Source: Begonia masoniana | Taxonomy: Eukaryota > Streptophyta > Magnoliopsida > Cucurbitales > Begoniaceae | Direction of reading: 5' to 3' | DNA length: 64,000 nucleotides | Assembly (NCBI GenBank): GCA_022432975.1 | Contig: CM039511.1 | Location: forward strand, 17,696,557-17,760,556 | Shown: one piece after another, positions 42,344 to 53,708 of the stretch | Numbering within the stretch: the first letter of the stretch is position 1 | How the letters are laid out: every line of letters begins with the position of its first letter | Program-made: the position numbers and the translations under genes | The notes under the pieces: model-generated | The model's input: the letters and a program-made list of their open reading frames with translations, nothing else | Told to the model about the DNA's origin: nothing | The model's database searches: none

Positions 42344-44452
42344 CGTTTGAAATAAAAGGGCAGACTCTATGGACAACAGAAGCCGTGGATGTTTAAAATC
42401 AAAGACGGAATCTGTGGACAAATAGAAGCCGTGGACAATCGGGAGCTGTGGACAATAGGGTACTAAAGGCAGAATGGACGATAAAATTTAAAGGCAGTAT
42501 GGACGATAAAATTTTAAAGACAGGATGGATGACTGAGATCGAAGGCAAAATGAACGACGGAAATTTGAAAGGCAGAATAGACGATTGAGTCCGAAGGCAA
42601 AATGGACGAAGGGATTTGAAAGGCAGAATGGACAATTGAGTCCGAAGGCAAAATGGACGACGAGATTTGAAAGGCATAATGGACGACTAACACTTAGCCG
42701 AATACTTGAAAACTCGAAAGACAGAAACTGAAAGGCAGAATGGATGACTAAATATAAAGGCAGAATGGACAACTGTTTTACAGAAGGCGTGGACGACTGT
42801 TCACAGAACAAAATGAATAACTCTTTTACAAAAGACATGGACGACTGTTTTACAGAAGGAAAACTTGAAGACATAACATTTGTTCCGCCGATCGATCGGC
42901 TATCCCAAGCGATCGATCGGCTACTCCTCTGTTTGACAACTTACTTCATTTGAAACAAAAACATCAAAACTCTAGAAACCCGATTCAAAATATAATTTTA
43001 ACACATACCAGAAAACACGTCAGAAATTTAGAAAAACATGACAGGAGTTTCAAGAAAACAAACTAGATGGATAGCTCTAAAACTCAAGACAATCCATGCA
43101 GAACCTAAAAGAAGAACTCCAAGTAGTTCCAGAATACTTCAAAATATATTTACAACTGTCAAATACAGAGGTTTTAAAAACATTTAGACAGAGTCTATAC
43201 CACTTTAAAATCTAAGAAGCTGTACAGAACTTGACATACACTTCAAGAATTCACCAACAGGAGTTTTAAAAACATAAACACAAAGTCTACACACACGACC
43301 TTCACTTTTAAACTTCACTCTCTCGGGTCAGAAATGTGTCTGGCTACCGCAACCACCTCCTAAAGCTCGTGCTATCAACCACCTATTCGTCGGTCTGAGG
43401 TACAAAATCCTCATCCACGAGTTTCATTCCTACATCAGGGAGTTCAACTATGAGCCTAGAGCTCAGTAAGAACATGTTAAAATGTAGTGATGCATATGCT
43501 ATGCATGAACTTTCGAAATACAGTGACATTGCAATACATTACTTTTATCTGTCAGGGGGGTAGGGGTATAAGTGGAGCTTATAAGGGAACTAGCGCAACA
43601 GGAGTACACGACAGGTACTTAACAGGGATAACAGGGATAACAGGATGCCAGTCCCCGTCCCACACTTAACCGAACATTACATTATAGGTTTTATCTTTCT
43701 TAACTTTAAACTGTGTGCAGAAAACATTTGCATGACTTTCAGAGAAAACGTGTATGCATGAATTGATATGGTGCTTAAACTTAACATATACAGGTGACAG
43801 AATAAAAGCAAGATGTGAAACAGAATACGTTTAACTTAAAACATAACCTATGACCTAACTACCCGACAACCAGAACTTAGTACCTCCGTAATGTAAGGCC
43901 TTAAGGGCCAACCTACGCGCATGAACTTACCTGCTGTCCATGAGTTGCAAGTCTTGAACGTCTCGGTGAGTCTCAAACCTATATTATGCGTAAACGGTCC
44001 ATTAACCCTAAAACTTCAACAACACTTAACAAATAACTAACATAAACTTGCTAATAACGTAGAAGGTTACCTTCAACGGAAAATGGTGAAAATAGGAGAA
44101 GACGAAATTTAGGATTCGTCGCACGTCGTCTGGAAGAGAGAGAGCAGAGAAGAGTGGAGAGAACATAGAAGAGAAGTGAGGAGGGTTTCACGTAGGAGGA
44201 AGAATATATCTTGTTCAACAAGTTGAACACTTGACAGTCATTCATTGGCTTCCTCCCACCAACCTTAATTCCTTTCTAAATTGCCCCTCCATTGATTTTC
44301 TAACTAAATGATTTGTTTTGGTTACACTTTTGTTTAGTTTTCCACTAAACATCCCAACAAATTTCACCAAAACATTCATTATATTAGTATAAACCTAATC
44401 CCGTTCGATAATTCGAGGGATAATTTCCCCGGCCAAAATGCCGGGTGTTACA
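42344..44452 (-). mobile_element. 3' LTR of element H, intron-containing
   Basis: Carries a degenerate TGGACGA minisatellite (about 42360-42860) and two GATCGATCGGC palindromes (42890-42926). Also present are the hairpin near 43070-43105, exon 3 start near 43430, microexon 43931-43978 (48 bp) and a 92-bp intron 1 at 43979-44070. The exon 1 end (TTTTCCGTTGAAG) is the intron-containing counterpart of the fused junction in element F. Confidence 0.82.
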
Positions 44453-44555
44453 TTCCACCCACCTTAATGGAAATTTTGTCCCAAAAATTTGCTTAGACTT
44501 AAAGGTCTCTAAATCCCTTTTACCCTCATCCTAATGTTCTCTATTTTATTAACTT

Positions 44556-45606
44556 CTACAATGGGACCGTACCTGTGATCGCTATGTGCTGGGCATCATC
44601 ATCATTCTCCATCAGAGCGAATACTCTCGGAGTGGCACGGTTCGGCCTATTATCCGGCATTGGGCAATCCTGGACGTGATGACCTTCCTTGTCACACCGG
44701 AAGCAACGGCCTGCAAAGAGCCTACATTCACCTATGCGGCCTCTCTGGCAACGCGGGCACACGATAAGCTGAGGAGCTCCTATCGATCTCTTTCCCTTGT
44801 CTTGATAAGCAGCAACCTCATTAGGCCTTTTGACGCCCCTGTTTTGTTGCTGTTGTGGTTGCCAACCACGACCTTGATGTTGTTGTTGTTGCTGGGGAAC
44901 GTCCTAATAAAACCTTTCTGATGAATCCCTCTGTCTCTGTAAATTCATCTCTAAGACTTCCAACTGATAAGCCTTGGCCACCACTTTCGTATACGGTGCC
45001 TCATCAAACCCTCCGGTCGTAATTCCTTGTAGGAGGTCCATCTTCAGACCCTGGATGAACTAGTGTACATTGTTTTTGTCGGTGGCCACCAGATGAGGTG
45101 CGTAGCGGGATAGTGACTCGAACTTCTGAACATACTTGGCTACCGATCCATATTGCTGTAGCTGAGAGAATTCGATCAACTTGCTCTTCCTCACACTACG
45201 GTCAAAGTACTTCTCGTAGAAGATCCTCTTGAATCCTTCCCAGCTCAATGCCACGGTAGATGGCTGCACCGTGTCCCACCAAAATCCAGCATTTTTGGTG
45301 AGATGGAACGAGGCACATATCACCTTCTTGTTTTCCTCCACTTCTGCATAGTTGAACATACATTCGATCTGCCGGATCGATTCTTCGGCGTGAGTAGGAT
45401 CTGTTGATAATCCATCGAACATAGGCGGTTGGAGTCGCCGGAATCTCTCTCCACTAGTGTCACGTGGAGCATTAGCACGGTTATTGTTCCCATTATCAGC
45501 CATCATGCGCTCCATCATACGAGACTGAACGCCGACCAGCTCAGTTAAACGGTCAAGGGCATCGCCCCTATCGTTTGGCTCACCATGGTGTCTTCTCACC
45601 ATTTTA
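44556..45606 (-). pseudogene. gag: gag of element H
   Basis: From the right: MVRRHHGEPNDRGDALDRL (ATG complement near 45600), GERFRRLQPPMFDGLSTDP, the capsid core NAGFWWDTVQPSTVALSW and RYAPHLVATDKN, a TAG at the following helix (near 45060), a frame change, a Gln-rich linker and an intact CCHC knuckle (CFRCDKEGHHVQDCP, about 44705-44660). It ends in HIAITGTVPL at the deletion junction. It shows the unmutated Arg codon in the knuckle that is a stop in element A. Confidence 0.85.
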
Positions 45607-45803
45607 CGCAATATCCTATACATGATAAGGAACTTAACTTAATAAACTAAAACGGATACAAAACCTTAAATACTTACAGTTGGTGGAGCGATCTCACGTG
45701 GCAGGTTGCGTAACCAGACAGTTCTCCAGAACCGCTTTTAAAACCTAGCGGCTCTGATACCATTTCTGTGATGTCCCCGAACCCGATTGGGGTTGAGGAG
45801 CCG

Positions 45804-46425
45804 TCTATTCAGATACTCGAGGATATGTTGAGAGCATGTGTGCTAGATTTTTAGACATCTTGGTGCCGACATCTGCCCTTGGTTGAACCAGCCCACCATC
45901 GGTATGGCACCGTATGAAGCACTGTATGGTAGAAAATGTAGATCACCTTTATATTGGGACAAAGTTGGTGAAGCAAAACTCCTAGGACCCGAGATTTTGC
46001 AGCAGATGTCAAATAAGATTGCCACAATTAGGAAAAGGATGATGACTGCTCAAAGTCGACAGAAGAGTTATGCAGACCATAGAAGAAGAGTTCTTGAGTT
46101 TGCCGTTGGAGATGAAGTGTTCCTAAGAATTTCACCGTTTAAGGGAGTTTTAAAATTCGGCAAGAAGGGAAAGCTTAATCCACGGTTCATTGGACCATTC
46201 CCTGTCCTGGCCAGAATTGGCAGTACAGCTTATAGATTACAATTACCTCCAACATTGAATAAGGTTCATAATGTCTTTCATGTGTCAATGTTAAGGAAAT
46301 GTATACATGATCCGACACATGTTGTTGAACCAACTGAAATCGATATCGAGCCGACACTGACGTATGAAGAGAAACCTGTCCGAATATTGGAAGCTGCAGT
46401 TAAGACTCTACGGATAAATTCTTTT
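45804..46425 (+). pseudogene. Integrase C-terminal fragment of another Tekay family
   Basis: Begins [15 protein letters not shown], followed by a stop and damage to about 45895, then is open: TIGMAPYEALYGRKCRSPLY, YADHRRRVLEFAVGD, NPRFIGPFPVLAR, HNVFHVSMLRK, LTYEEKPVRILEA. It ends at KTL, where the chromodomain-like tail should begin. It is more diverged from elements A and F than they are from each other. Unrelated AT-rich sequence follows. Confidence 0.85.
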
Positions 46426-46990
46426 TTTTTCCTCTTTGTGTGATTAAAATAAATTATTATACCAATTGATAATACTCCATAAAATAAGGAAGAAAATAAT
46501 GAGACACCGACTTTAACGTGGTTTGATAATGTGTCTACATCCACGAGACCAAAATATGATCTGATCTTCCACTATCAAATAATGGATACATTATAATCCT
46601 TTTTAGAATAAACTTAAAAACACAACAGCAAGAGAGATTAATATCGAGAATCAATATTCTCGGCAAACAAGAGAAAAATAGAGTGATGTCACTAACCGAC
46701 TCGCAACACAATCTGAGTGACTTTTGCTCTTCAATAATTAAAACCAGTAGAATTGTAGATCTCGTCGACCCGAAAAACACTCTGAAATCTTGGTTGAAAT
46801 GAAGAAGAATTGACCGTTTGATCTTGCACGCGAAGATAAGAAAATCGGAAGAAAAATCACTTTTTTCTTTCTCTCTAGCCAAATCTCACTCTTTAAATTC
46901 TTTCTCTATCTTATTTCTCTCTCTTCAATCCCATTTTAAAAACTATTTATCTCTATCTCCTTTTATTTTTTTATTATTATTTTTTTCATT
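46426..46990. other. Unassigned sequence, possibly an LTR remnant
   Basis: Contains AACGTGGTTTGATAATG and CTACATCCACGAGACC near 46517-46550, words common near LTRs of some plant retroelements, and CT-rich stretches near 46870-46930. No ends, PBS or coding region were found. Confidence 0.3.
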
Positions 46991-47730
46991 ATGTTAGACT
47001 ATCTCGTAATAAAGACGGAACCCAACATAGTTTTAATGTAAATCTGGCATTTTAAGCTGTTTCGATAAATTCGTATTTTTAATTTTGTTTTTAAATAATA
47101 GTTCCATCGTTTCCGCGTTTGCATTTATCAGAAAATGTCTATCCAGATAAGAAATAATTAAATTTTGGTCTGGTTTAAAAACAAACATATTTATCTATCT
47201 ACATATTTATCTATCTACCTATAAAAGTGTAAATATTTGGAGTTTTTTTAAACATTTTGATTTATTTTATTTCTATTTTACGAATTACTATTTTGAACTT
47301 AAAATATAATATATCAATATATTTTATTAATTTTTTTTTACTACATACGTATCTAAGTAATTTAAAAAATATTATAATAAAATATCTTCTTATAACTTTT
47401 TATTTAATTTTAATTCATCATATATTTTTTTTTATTTCAAAATATACTATATTAATATATTTTTCATAGTGATTTTATATTTTTTTATCCAATTATTTTT
47501 TTAATATTAATCTATTAAATTATTTAATATATATTATTAAAAATATTCTTATATAATGATGATTATTATTTTTTTATGAGATATTGTTTTTATTACATAT
47601 TTATTTGTAAAGAAATTTAAAAGATCATATACCTGAAAAGGATGTTGAATCCCATTTTGTTCGAACTATTAAATTAATTCAAAATTTAATTTAAAATGTC
47701 AAATCAGATTATCTCAAACAATTCATTTTA
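46991..47730. other. Very AT-rich DNA
   Basis: No gene seen. Includes TATCTA repeats near 47190-47225 and long A/T runs. Confidence 0.6.
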
Positions 47731-48417
47731 GGGTTAAAATCATTTTAACCCTCGAAGTTTGGGTTTGATTTAAAAAAACCCTCAAAATATGTTTATGTAA
47801 AAAAAACCTTAAACTATAAAAAAACGTATAAAAAAAAAACCCTTTGCGATTAACCGATAATCCCCCATTCTTAAAATTACACATAGAACGGGGGACCGTT
47901 CTCCGAGAACAGTCCCCCGTTCTATCAGGGCGTTCTCCACATTCAACGCACGAGGAGAATGAGGGGTGTGTTTGGGGGTGGAGACCCCCCCCCCCCCCCC
48001 CCCCAATGTTAGAACGTACCCCGCACTTGCGCGCGGAGGGTCTCGATCTGCAAATGCACCCTCCGCGTACACGTGATCCGCACATGCGCGAGGATCTTCA
48101 CCCTCAACTCACCTCCTGGAGAACGGTCTAGTTTCCCGTTCTCCTACAGTGCACCCGTGATCACATAATAATTGACAATTATTAAGTGATCACGGGTGTC
48201 ACTGTAGGAGAATAGGGTACCGTTCTTAATAATTGATCGCTCGTGATCAATGATCAAGGGGTGTCACTGTGGGAGAATCAAGAACGGTCTCCAGTTCTCC
48301 CACCCTATTTAGAGAGGATCGCGCCCTCCATTCTAACTACATCCAATTTTTATAACTCTCTAAAACCACTCTATTATTATCTTGCTCTAGAGAATTTTTG
48401 TTGTATAAGCGACGACA
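47731..48417 (+). repeat. Left TIR-like region of MULE 2
   Basis: Rich in CCGTTCTCC or GGAGAACGG words in both orientations and the counterpart of the CGTCCG-rich TIR of MULE 1. It includes a C run of about 20 (near 47986-48004), a GC-rich block and a near-perfect palindrome at 48139-48213. It likely holds the transposase promoter. Confidence 0.6.
48139..48213. other. Near-perfect 75-bp palindrome in the MULE 2 TIR
   Basis: GTTCTCCTACAGTG and CACCCGTGATCACATAATAA are mirrored by TTATTAAGTGATCACGGGTG and CACTGTAGGAGAAT around ATTGACAAT. Similar words recur near 48230-48300 in a weaker partial copy. Confidence 0.85.
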
Positions 48418-49534
48418 ATGAATTTTGATTCACCTAGAGCAGTTGATTTAGACGAGCCAACAACTTTGGATGTCGATTGGGATTGGTATTCGCACGCCAC
48501 TCTTGCATATGGTGATCTTTGCGCATTTGATCACTTATATGGAAATGAAGAAATCGAGGTGTATTCGACTTCCAGAACTCTAGATGAGAAGCTTCGAACA
48601 CCTATCAGTTCGAAAGGTGATGAGGTGGAAAGCAAACCCGTAAGAGAAGAAATTTCATCGATTTTTTTTAGAAAGAATATAGTTATTTGAAGGATATTAA
48701 AGCGGAAATAATCCAATATTTTTTGGACAATGGTTATTGGATAGAATTCACTAAAAGTGATAGGCAGCAATTGACGGCTGAGTGTGAAGACGGGTGTGAG
48801 TGGCGACTGCATTCTTCTCAGAAGCAAGACGAGCTGACGTTTCAAATAAAGATTTTGATCAATTCTCACAGCTGTTCGAGAAAAATTGAGAATCGACATG
48901 CTAGAGCACAATGGATGGCTGATCATTATCTGGATAGGTTCAAAAGTCAAACTATGTGAGAAATCTCTTCCATTATCGTGACTTTGAGGAATGATTTAAC
49001 TGTCACCATTACACCCAGCATTGCCAAAAAAGAAAGAAGCATAACTCAAAAAATTAATGAAGGCAAGGGCGACAAACAATACAAGCTTGTCTGGTCGTAC
49101 GCAGCAGAATATATAGATTAAATTCAGGTAGCACATTACAAATACATACTTCCGAGATGATGCATGATTCATTGGTATGTCAAAGAATGTATATGTGCAT
49201 GGCTGCTTGCAAAGCAGGTTTGCTGCGGTACGGTCGTTCTGTTATCTGTTTGGATGGTTGTCATCTTAAGCGCTCATGTCCCGGCCAATTACTCACAGCC
49301 ATCAATATTGATGGCAACGATGAAATATATCTAGTTGTTGTTGCCAACATCAAAAAAGAGTGCACAAACACATGGACGTGGTTCTTGCAAATATGGAATC
49401 GAGACCTAAATACTAAATCGAGGCGCTGGTGGACAATTATTTCCGATCGGCAAAAGGTATAATATATTTCCAATTGTTATTTTAAAATAGGAGCATTGTG
49501 GTAATTATATTGTTTGATGTTGACTATGTTTTTC

Positions 49535-52161
49535 TGTAACACCCGGCATTTTTTCCATGTAATAATCTGTTGAATTGTTGTATGGATTTAAATTGCCATA
49601 AATACAGAAATTATTTTATTGTAAAATGTTGGAGCATTTAGTGAGGAGAGAACCGAACTAATGTGTAACTAAACTAAACACTAAGTTTAAAATGCATGGA
49701 AGGGTCAATTGGGGAGAAATTAGGGTTGGTGGGAGATAACCAATGGATAGCTGACACCTGGCAACTTGTTGAGGAAGTTAAGTTCCTCCTCCTACGTGAA
49801 ACCCTCTTCATTTCACTTCTCTGCTCTCTCTCCATTCTCTTCTCGGCATTCTCTCTTCCAGTCGTCAATCAGCCATCGAAGCTACATCGATCTCCTCGGC
49901 TCCTTTCTGTTTTTCTACTAGGGTAAGCATCTTTTAAATGCTAACAAGTTTGGACAAGTTTAAAGTGAGTTTTGGTTGGAGTGAAGGATTGTGATACTTT
50001 GGTAAAACTCACTGTTTTTGGATGAAAACACACCGATTTTTTTTCTAAGGGTTTGAATGAGTTTGAGACAAATTCTTCTAACTGATTTGTTAGCATTTGC
50101 AGCTTGTTTATTTTCTGAACGTGCATGTACAGGTTCGAGCATTTCCGAGACGTTCAGGACTATCAACTCTGCAGCAGACAGGTAAGTTCATATCCGTAGG
50201 TTGGCCCCTAAGGCCTTACATCACGGAGACTCTAGGTTTTTCTTCTGTCGGGAGGTTTCGGGTAGAGAAAGTTAGAGTTAAGTTCTGAGTTATCTGTTTT
50301 TTCTCTAGATTCTGTTGTATTATTCTGTTAACTGTTGTTTCAAGTTAAGCACTGTGAAAGTTCATGCATACACGTTTTACTGAAAGTTCATGCAAAACTA
50401 TTTTCTGTACACGGTTTGAAACTAAGAAAGATAAAATCTGACTGTCTGTAATATACCGGTTAAGTGCGGGACGGGAACTGGCCCTAGATCTGTTTCCTGT
50501 TCTGTTCTGTATTACTGTATGTGCCTGATAGTGCACCGTGCCTGATAGTGCACCCCCTGTTCGTCAGTTCCCCTATAAGCCCCACTTACACCCCTCTGCC
50601 ACTGAAACGTAATGTTCTGTTCTGTCACTGTATTCTGAAAACCGCATGCATAGCATTTTACATCACTGCATCTGTATTATGTTCTTACTGAGTTTTAGAC
50701 TCATAGGTGAATTCCCTGATGTAGGTACTGAACCCGAACGTGAGGACTTTGTGCCTCAATCTGATGAATAGGTGGCTGGTGGCTCGAGCTCTCGGGGGTG
50801 GTTGCTGCAGTCAGACACAATTTTCTGTCCCGAGGTTTAAGTCTTAGTCTTTTAAGTAACGTTCATACCTGTAAACTCTTCTGAAATTATGGTGTGTTTG
50901 TTTTAAAACTCTGTTGAGGTCCTGTGTTTCGTTTTAAAAAAAACTCTGTAGGAAATTCTGTTGGACATATATATAATGTATAAGTTCTGATGATCGAGTT
51001 TTAAATCTCTGTTGACAGTTGTTAGTTGTTTCCTGTGAAATGTCTTGAAAACATTCTGGAACTGCTTGAGTTCTCCCTTTTCAGGTCATGCATGGATGGT
51101 CTCGAATTTTAGAGCTATCCATGCAGTTTGTTTTCTTGAAATCTGTCATTTTTAATGAGGGTCTGAAACCTGTATGCCTTCTGTTGTGCTCGAGAACCAT
51201 GTTTTGAATTGGTTTGAGAATTTGAGACTTTCATGTTTTCTGTTCTTTAAGCTCTCTGTCTATATGTTTTTCTGTGAAAAGTTGTCAAATTCTGCCCCTT
51301 TTAAAACTGCATCTTCCGATCACGTTTAATGCATCCACCGATGGTCACTGTTCACATTTTGTCTCATCTCATCCACCGGTGAACAGTCGATTTCATCAGT
51401 CTTAGTTACTTCTGCTGGTTTCATCTGTCTCTCAGTTTAACTTTATCTTCCAATGACATCATCACATCTTCTGATGACATCATCACACATTCCGATTACG
51501 TTTACTGCCTTTATCTGTCGATGACATCATCACATCTTCCGATGATGTCATCACACATTCCGATTACGTTTACTGCCTTTATCTGCCGACGACGTCATCA
51601 CATCTTCCGATGACATCATCACACATTCCGATTACGCTTACTGCCTATATCTATCGATGACGTCATCAAATCTTCCGATGACGTCATCTATTTTGTCTTA
51701 TACAATCCACCGGTGAGTAGTGCAATTACGTCTGTTTTAAAAGTCACATCTACCGACTGACGTCATCCCTACTTTTGTCTTTGCAAATGCATCTTCCGCC
51801 TGACGTCAGCTCACATCTTCCGCCAGTCTTCCGCCCAGCTTAATTATTCTTCCCGCCCCGTTTTAAATACATCTTTTGTCTTACCTTTTCCGGTCCGGTC
51901 CATTTATATTTCCTGCTCACTTCTTCTCCAGTTTAAGTTCTCTTTAATGTTCCGGTCTTCCTGCATTTCGGTTCCTTCTGCTATCCATTATCGAAACCTG
52001 TTTTGCTTTCAACTTCAGAGAACTCTCTCTCTCTCTGTCAATGTTTTAAAAGTAGAATATACAAAAAAAAACTATATATATAGTCTCCTTTTTCTATTAA
52101 CTGTCCCGGAGTGATGGCTCCGATCCCGGACCCCGATCGGGTTTGGTTTCGGGTCGTCACA
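49535..52161 (+). mobile_element. Solo Tekay LTR in the MULE 2 intron
   Basis: TGTAACACCCGGC to CGGGTCGTCACA, 2627 bp, with exact TTTTC duplications at 49530-49534 and 52162-52166. Exon 1 donor 49922/49923, microexon 50133-50181 (49 bp), acceptor at 50724, hairpin near 51089-51126, minisatellite about 51320-51830. In place of MDPPDEDF the exon 3 start reads TEPEREDFVPQSDE with no ATG. Confidence 0.95.
51320..51830 (+). repeat. LTR minisatellite with TGACGTCAT sites
   Basis: Units of about 25-60 bp on ATCTTCCGATGACGTCATC plus CATTCCGATTACGTTTACTG. TGACGTCA or TGACATCA occurs about ten times. It is related to the 4.0-4.4 kb and 60.9-61.2 kb arrays, inverted relative to them as expected from LTR orientation. 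Confidence 0.75.
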
Positions 52162-52392
52162 TTTTCTTTTCAAATATTAGTAGTGTAATTGCACTGTATA
52201 AGTAAGTTCTGTCTAGGAGACTAGAATTTAAGTGGGACCATTTGTGACCCCTACAACCTTTCCTAAGAATTTACTTGGAAAGGTAATTCTATCTAGGAAA
52301 TTGTCCAATGCAGTCTTTCTTGAAAATTTCTGATCAGTACTCTCAACGTTATATTGTTTTATGTTGACTCTGTTTTTCTTTCAAATATTAAG
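52162..52392 (+). other. Duplicated intron segment in MULE 2
   Basis: The intron sequence flanking the solo LTR (GATGTTGACTATG, TTTTTC, TTTTCAAATATTA) reappears at about 52352-52392 (TATGTTGACTCTGTTTTTC, TTTCAAATATTAAG). About 180 bp lies between, so part of the intron was duplicated or a small insertion used a long target duplication. Confidence 0.5.
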
Positions 52393-53512
52393 GGTTATTG
52401 AAGGCTGTGGAAGAGGAATTTAAAGAAACCGAACACCGCTACGTCCTCAGGCATATGTACGCAAATTTTAAAGGTCAATTTCGGGGCAGAGCCTACAGAG
52501 ATGTGATGTGGAATGCAGTCAGGGCAACCACAATGTGACATTTCGTAACAAAAATGCAAAAATTACACCAGCTTAGCCCAGAGGCCCACACATGGCTTAG
52601 AGCAGAAGAGCCTAGATATTAGGCTAGTCATGTATTTTTTTTTTGAATCCCAAGTGCAACATGGGATTGAATAATTTGTGCGAGTCATTCAGTGTACTTC
52701 TATTGCTGATCAGAGACAAACTGATCCTGACCATGTTTGAGATGATCTGAAAGTGCATGATGACTCGCATTGTGAAGAAATTTGAGAAGCTAGCCCAATC
52801 AACAGGCCTCGTGTGTCCGCAGATAAAGAAAAAACTTGAAAATCTAGACGTTGCAGCTCAAAATTGGAGTGCTCAGCTTAGGGGAAGTGCACGATTTGAG
52901 GTCAGCAACGGCTATGAACAATACGTGGTTGACATGAATATGGGTGTGTGTAACTGTACCAGGTGGGAGCTTACTTGAATCTCGTGTGTCCATTCTATTC
53001 CATGCATACATTTCATGAGAGTGACACCAAAAAATTACATGCATACATGCTATCACCGAGCAACTTACTTGCAGATGTACTCACAGTTTATTCAACCCGT
53101 GAGCGGTCCCCAAATGGGACTGCAAATATCAGATTGACATGAACTGATCTTGTCCAGAAGATATCGCCAATCGGGTAGGCCGAAGAAAACAAGAGTACGA
53201 GATGTCGATGAGCCGTCAAGTTTGACAATGAGTAGGCAGAACTCAAAGATGTCATGCGGTATATGTCTACAGAAGGGACACAATAGTCGCACTTGTCCTC
53301 ACCGGGGATTCATTTCAGGCACTGTTTCTCAAGAAACGTTTATGAGTTTCAACACATTTGACGGGACGTAGGTACAGTTCCACATATTTCACTCGTAAAC
53401 ACAGTCATTCTTTTTTAATATAGTTTCCATTATATGCAGGAATCGAGGACGTGCGACCGAGGTATCAATTATTGACAGTTGTAATTTTGCTTATGGGTCC
53501 ATTTTTTCAATT

Positions 53513-53708
53513 TTATTAGACTAACCTAAAATAACATTTTTTTATTTAATGAAATAAAAATAAATAATTACAATTTAAAATATTTTTGGGCTGTAATTTG
53601 TTATATTGGCTTATTCAGACAAGAAGGACATCACAAAGATTAATGGTTGTAAGGCAGGTTTGAGTACTCTACTCTTTTCATAATCTAACGATTTTACCGT
53701 ATGTTCAC
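53513..53708. mobile_element. Palindromic MITE, left arm
   Basis: Inverse of 60135-60406: ATAATCTAACGATTTTACCG here pairs with CGGTAAAATCGTTAGATTAT at 60211-60230, and AACAAATTACA pairs with TGTAATTTGTT. With the Cassandra array removed the arms are separated by only about 70 bp. One long foldback element was therefore split by Cassandra at TTCAC. Confidence 0.75.

Larger units (their letters stand above)
42344..45803 (-). mobile_element. Internally deleted Tekay element H
   Basis: The 3' LTR lies at 42344-44452 (U5 tip missing), then the polypurine tract (44453-44467) and about 60 bp of 3' internal sequence. A junction near 44560 leads straight to the start of protease/end of gag, then gag, PBS (45751-45762) and only 37 bp of 5' LTR (45767-45803). 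Protease, reverse transcriptase, RNase H and integrase are all missing. The truncated 5' LTR is fused to a plus-strand integrase fragment, so this locus was rearranged. Confidence 0.8.
48418..53392 (+). pseudogene. MuDR-like transposase of MULE 2
   Basis: Exon 1 starts MNFDSPRAVDLDEP. A frame change lies near 48686, then comes the MuDR N-terminal domain (GCEWRLHSSQKQDEL) and a TGA at 48957 at the same Trp position as the TAG of MULE 1. The core has CKAGLLRYGRSVICLDGCHLK with the first catalytic Asp intact. Exon 1 ends DRQK|GTATAA at 49456. The intron (49457-52392) holds a Tekay solo LTR; exon 2 resumes GLLKAVEEEFKETEHRYV. SWIM remnants (CNCTRWELT, near 52950) and an intact CCHC knuckle (CGICLQKGHNSRTC) follow. 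Many stops occur after 52530. Confidence 0.87.
47731..53400 (+). mobile_element. MuDR-type MULE 2 (right end not found)
   Basis: The left end GGGTTAAAATCATTTTAACCC is followed by a long TIR-like region up to the transposase start at 48418. The body is homologous to MULE 1 but clearly another subfamily. A Tekay solo LTR lies in its intron. I could not find the inverse TIR in the window. The right boundary given is where homology to MULE 1 stops. Confidence 0.75.

Noticed and set aside
42399..42874. Minus-strand frames rich in SILPFK and FCLRTQ repeats
   Set aside because: Products of the TGGACGA minisatellite in the LTR of element H.
47984..48004. Poly-C run as a functional G-quadruplex or i-motif
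   Set aside because: A homopolymer of about 20 bases is also a common assembly and polymerase error site; nothing nearby supports a function.
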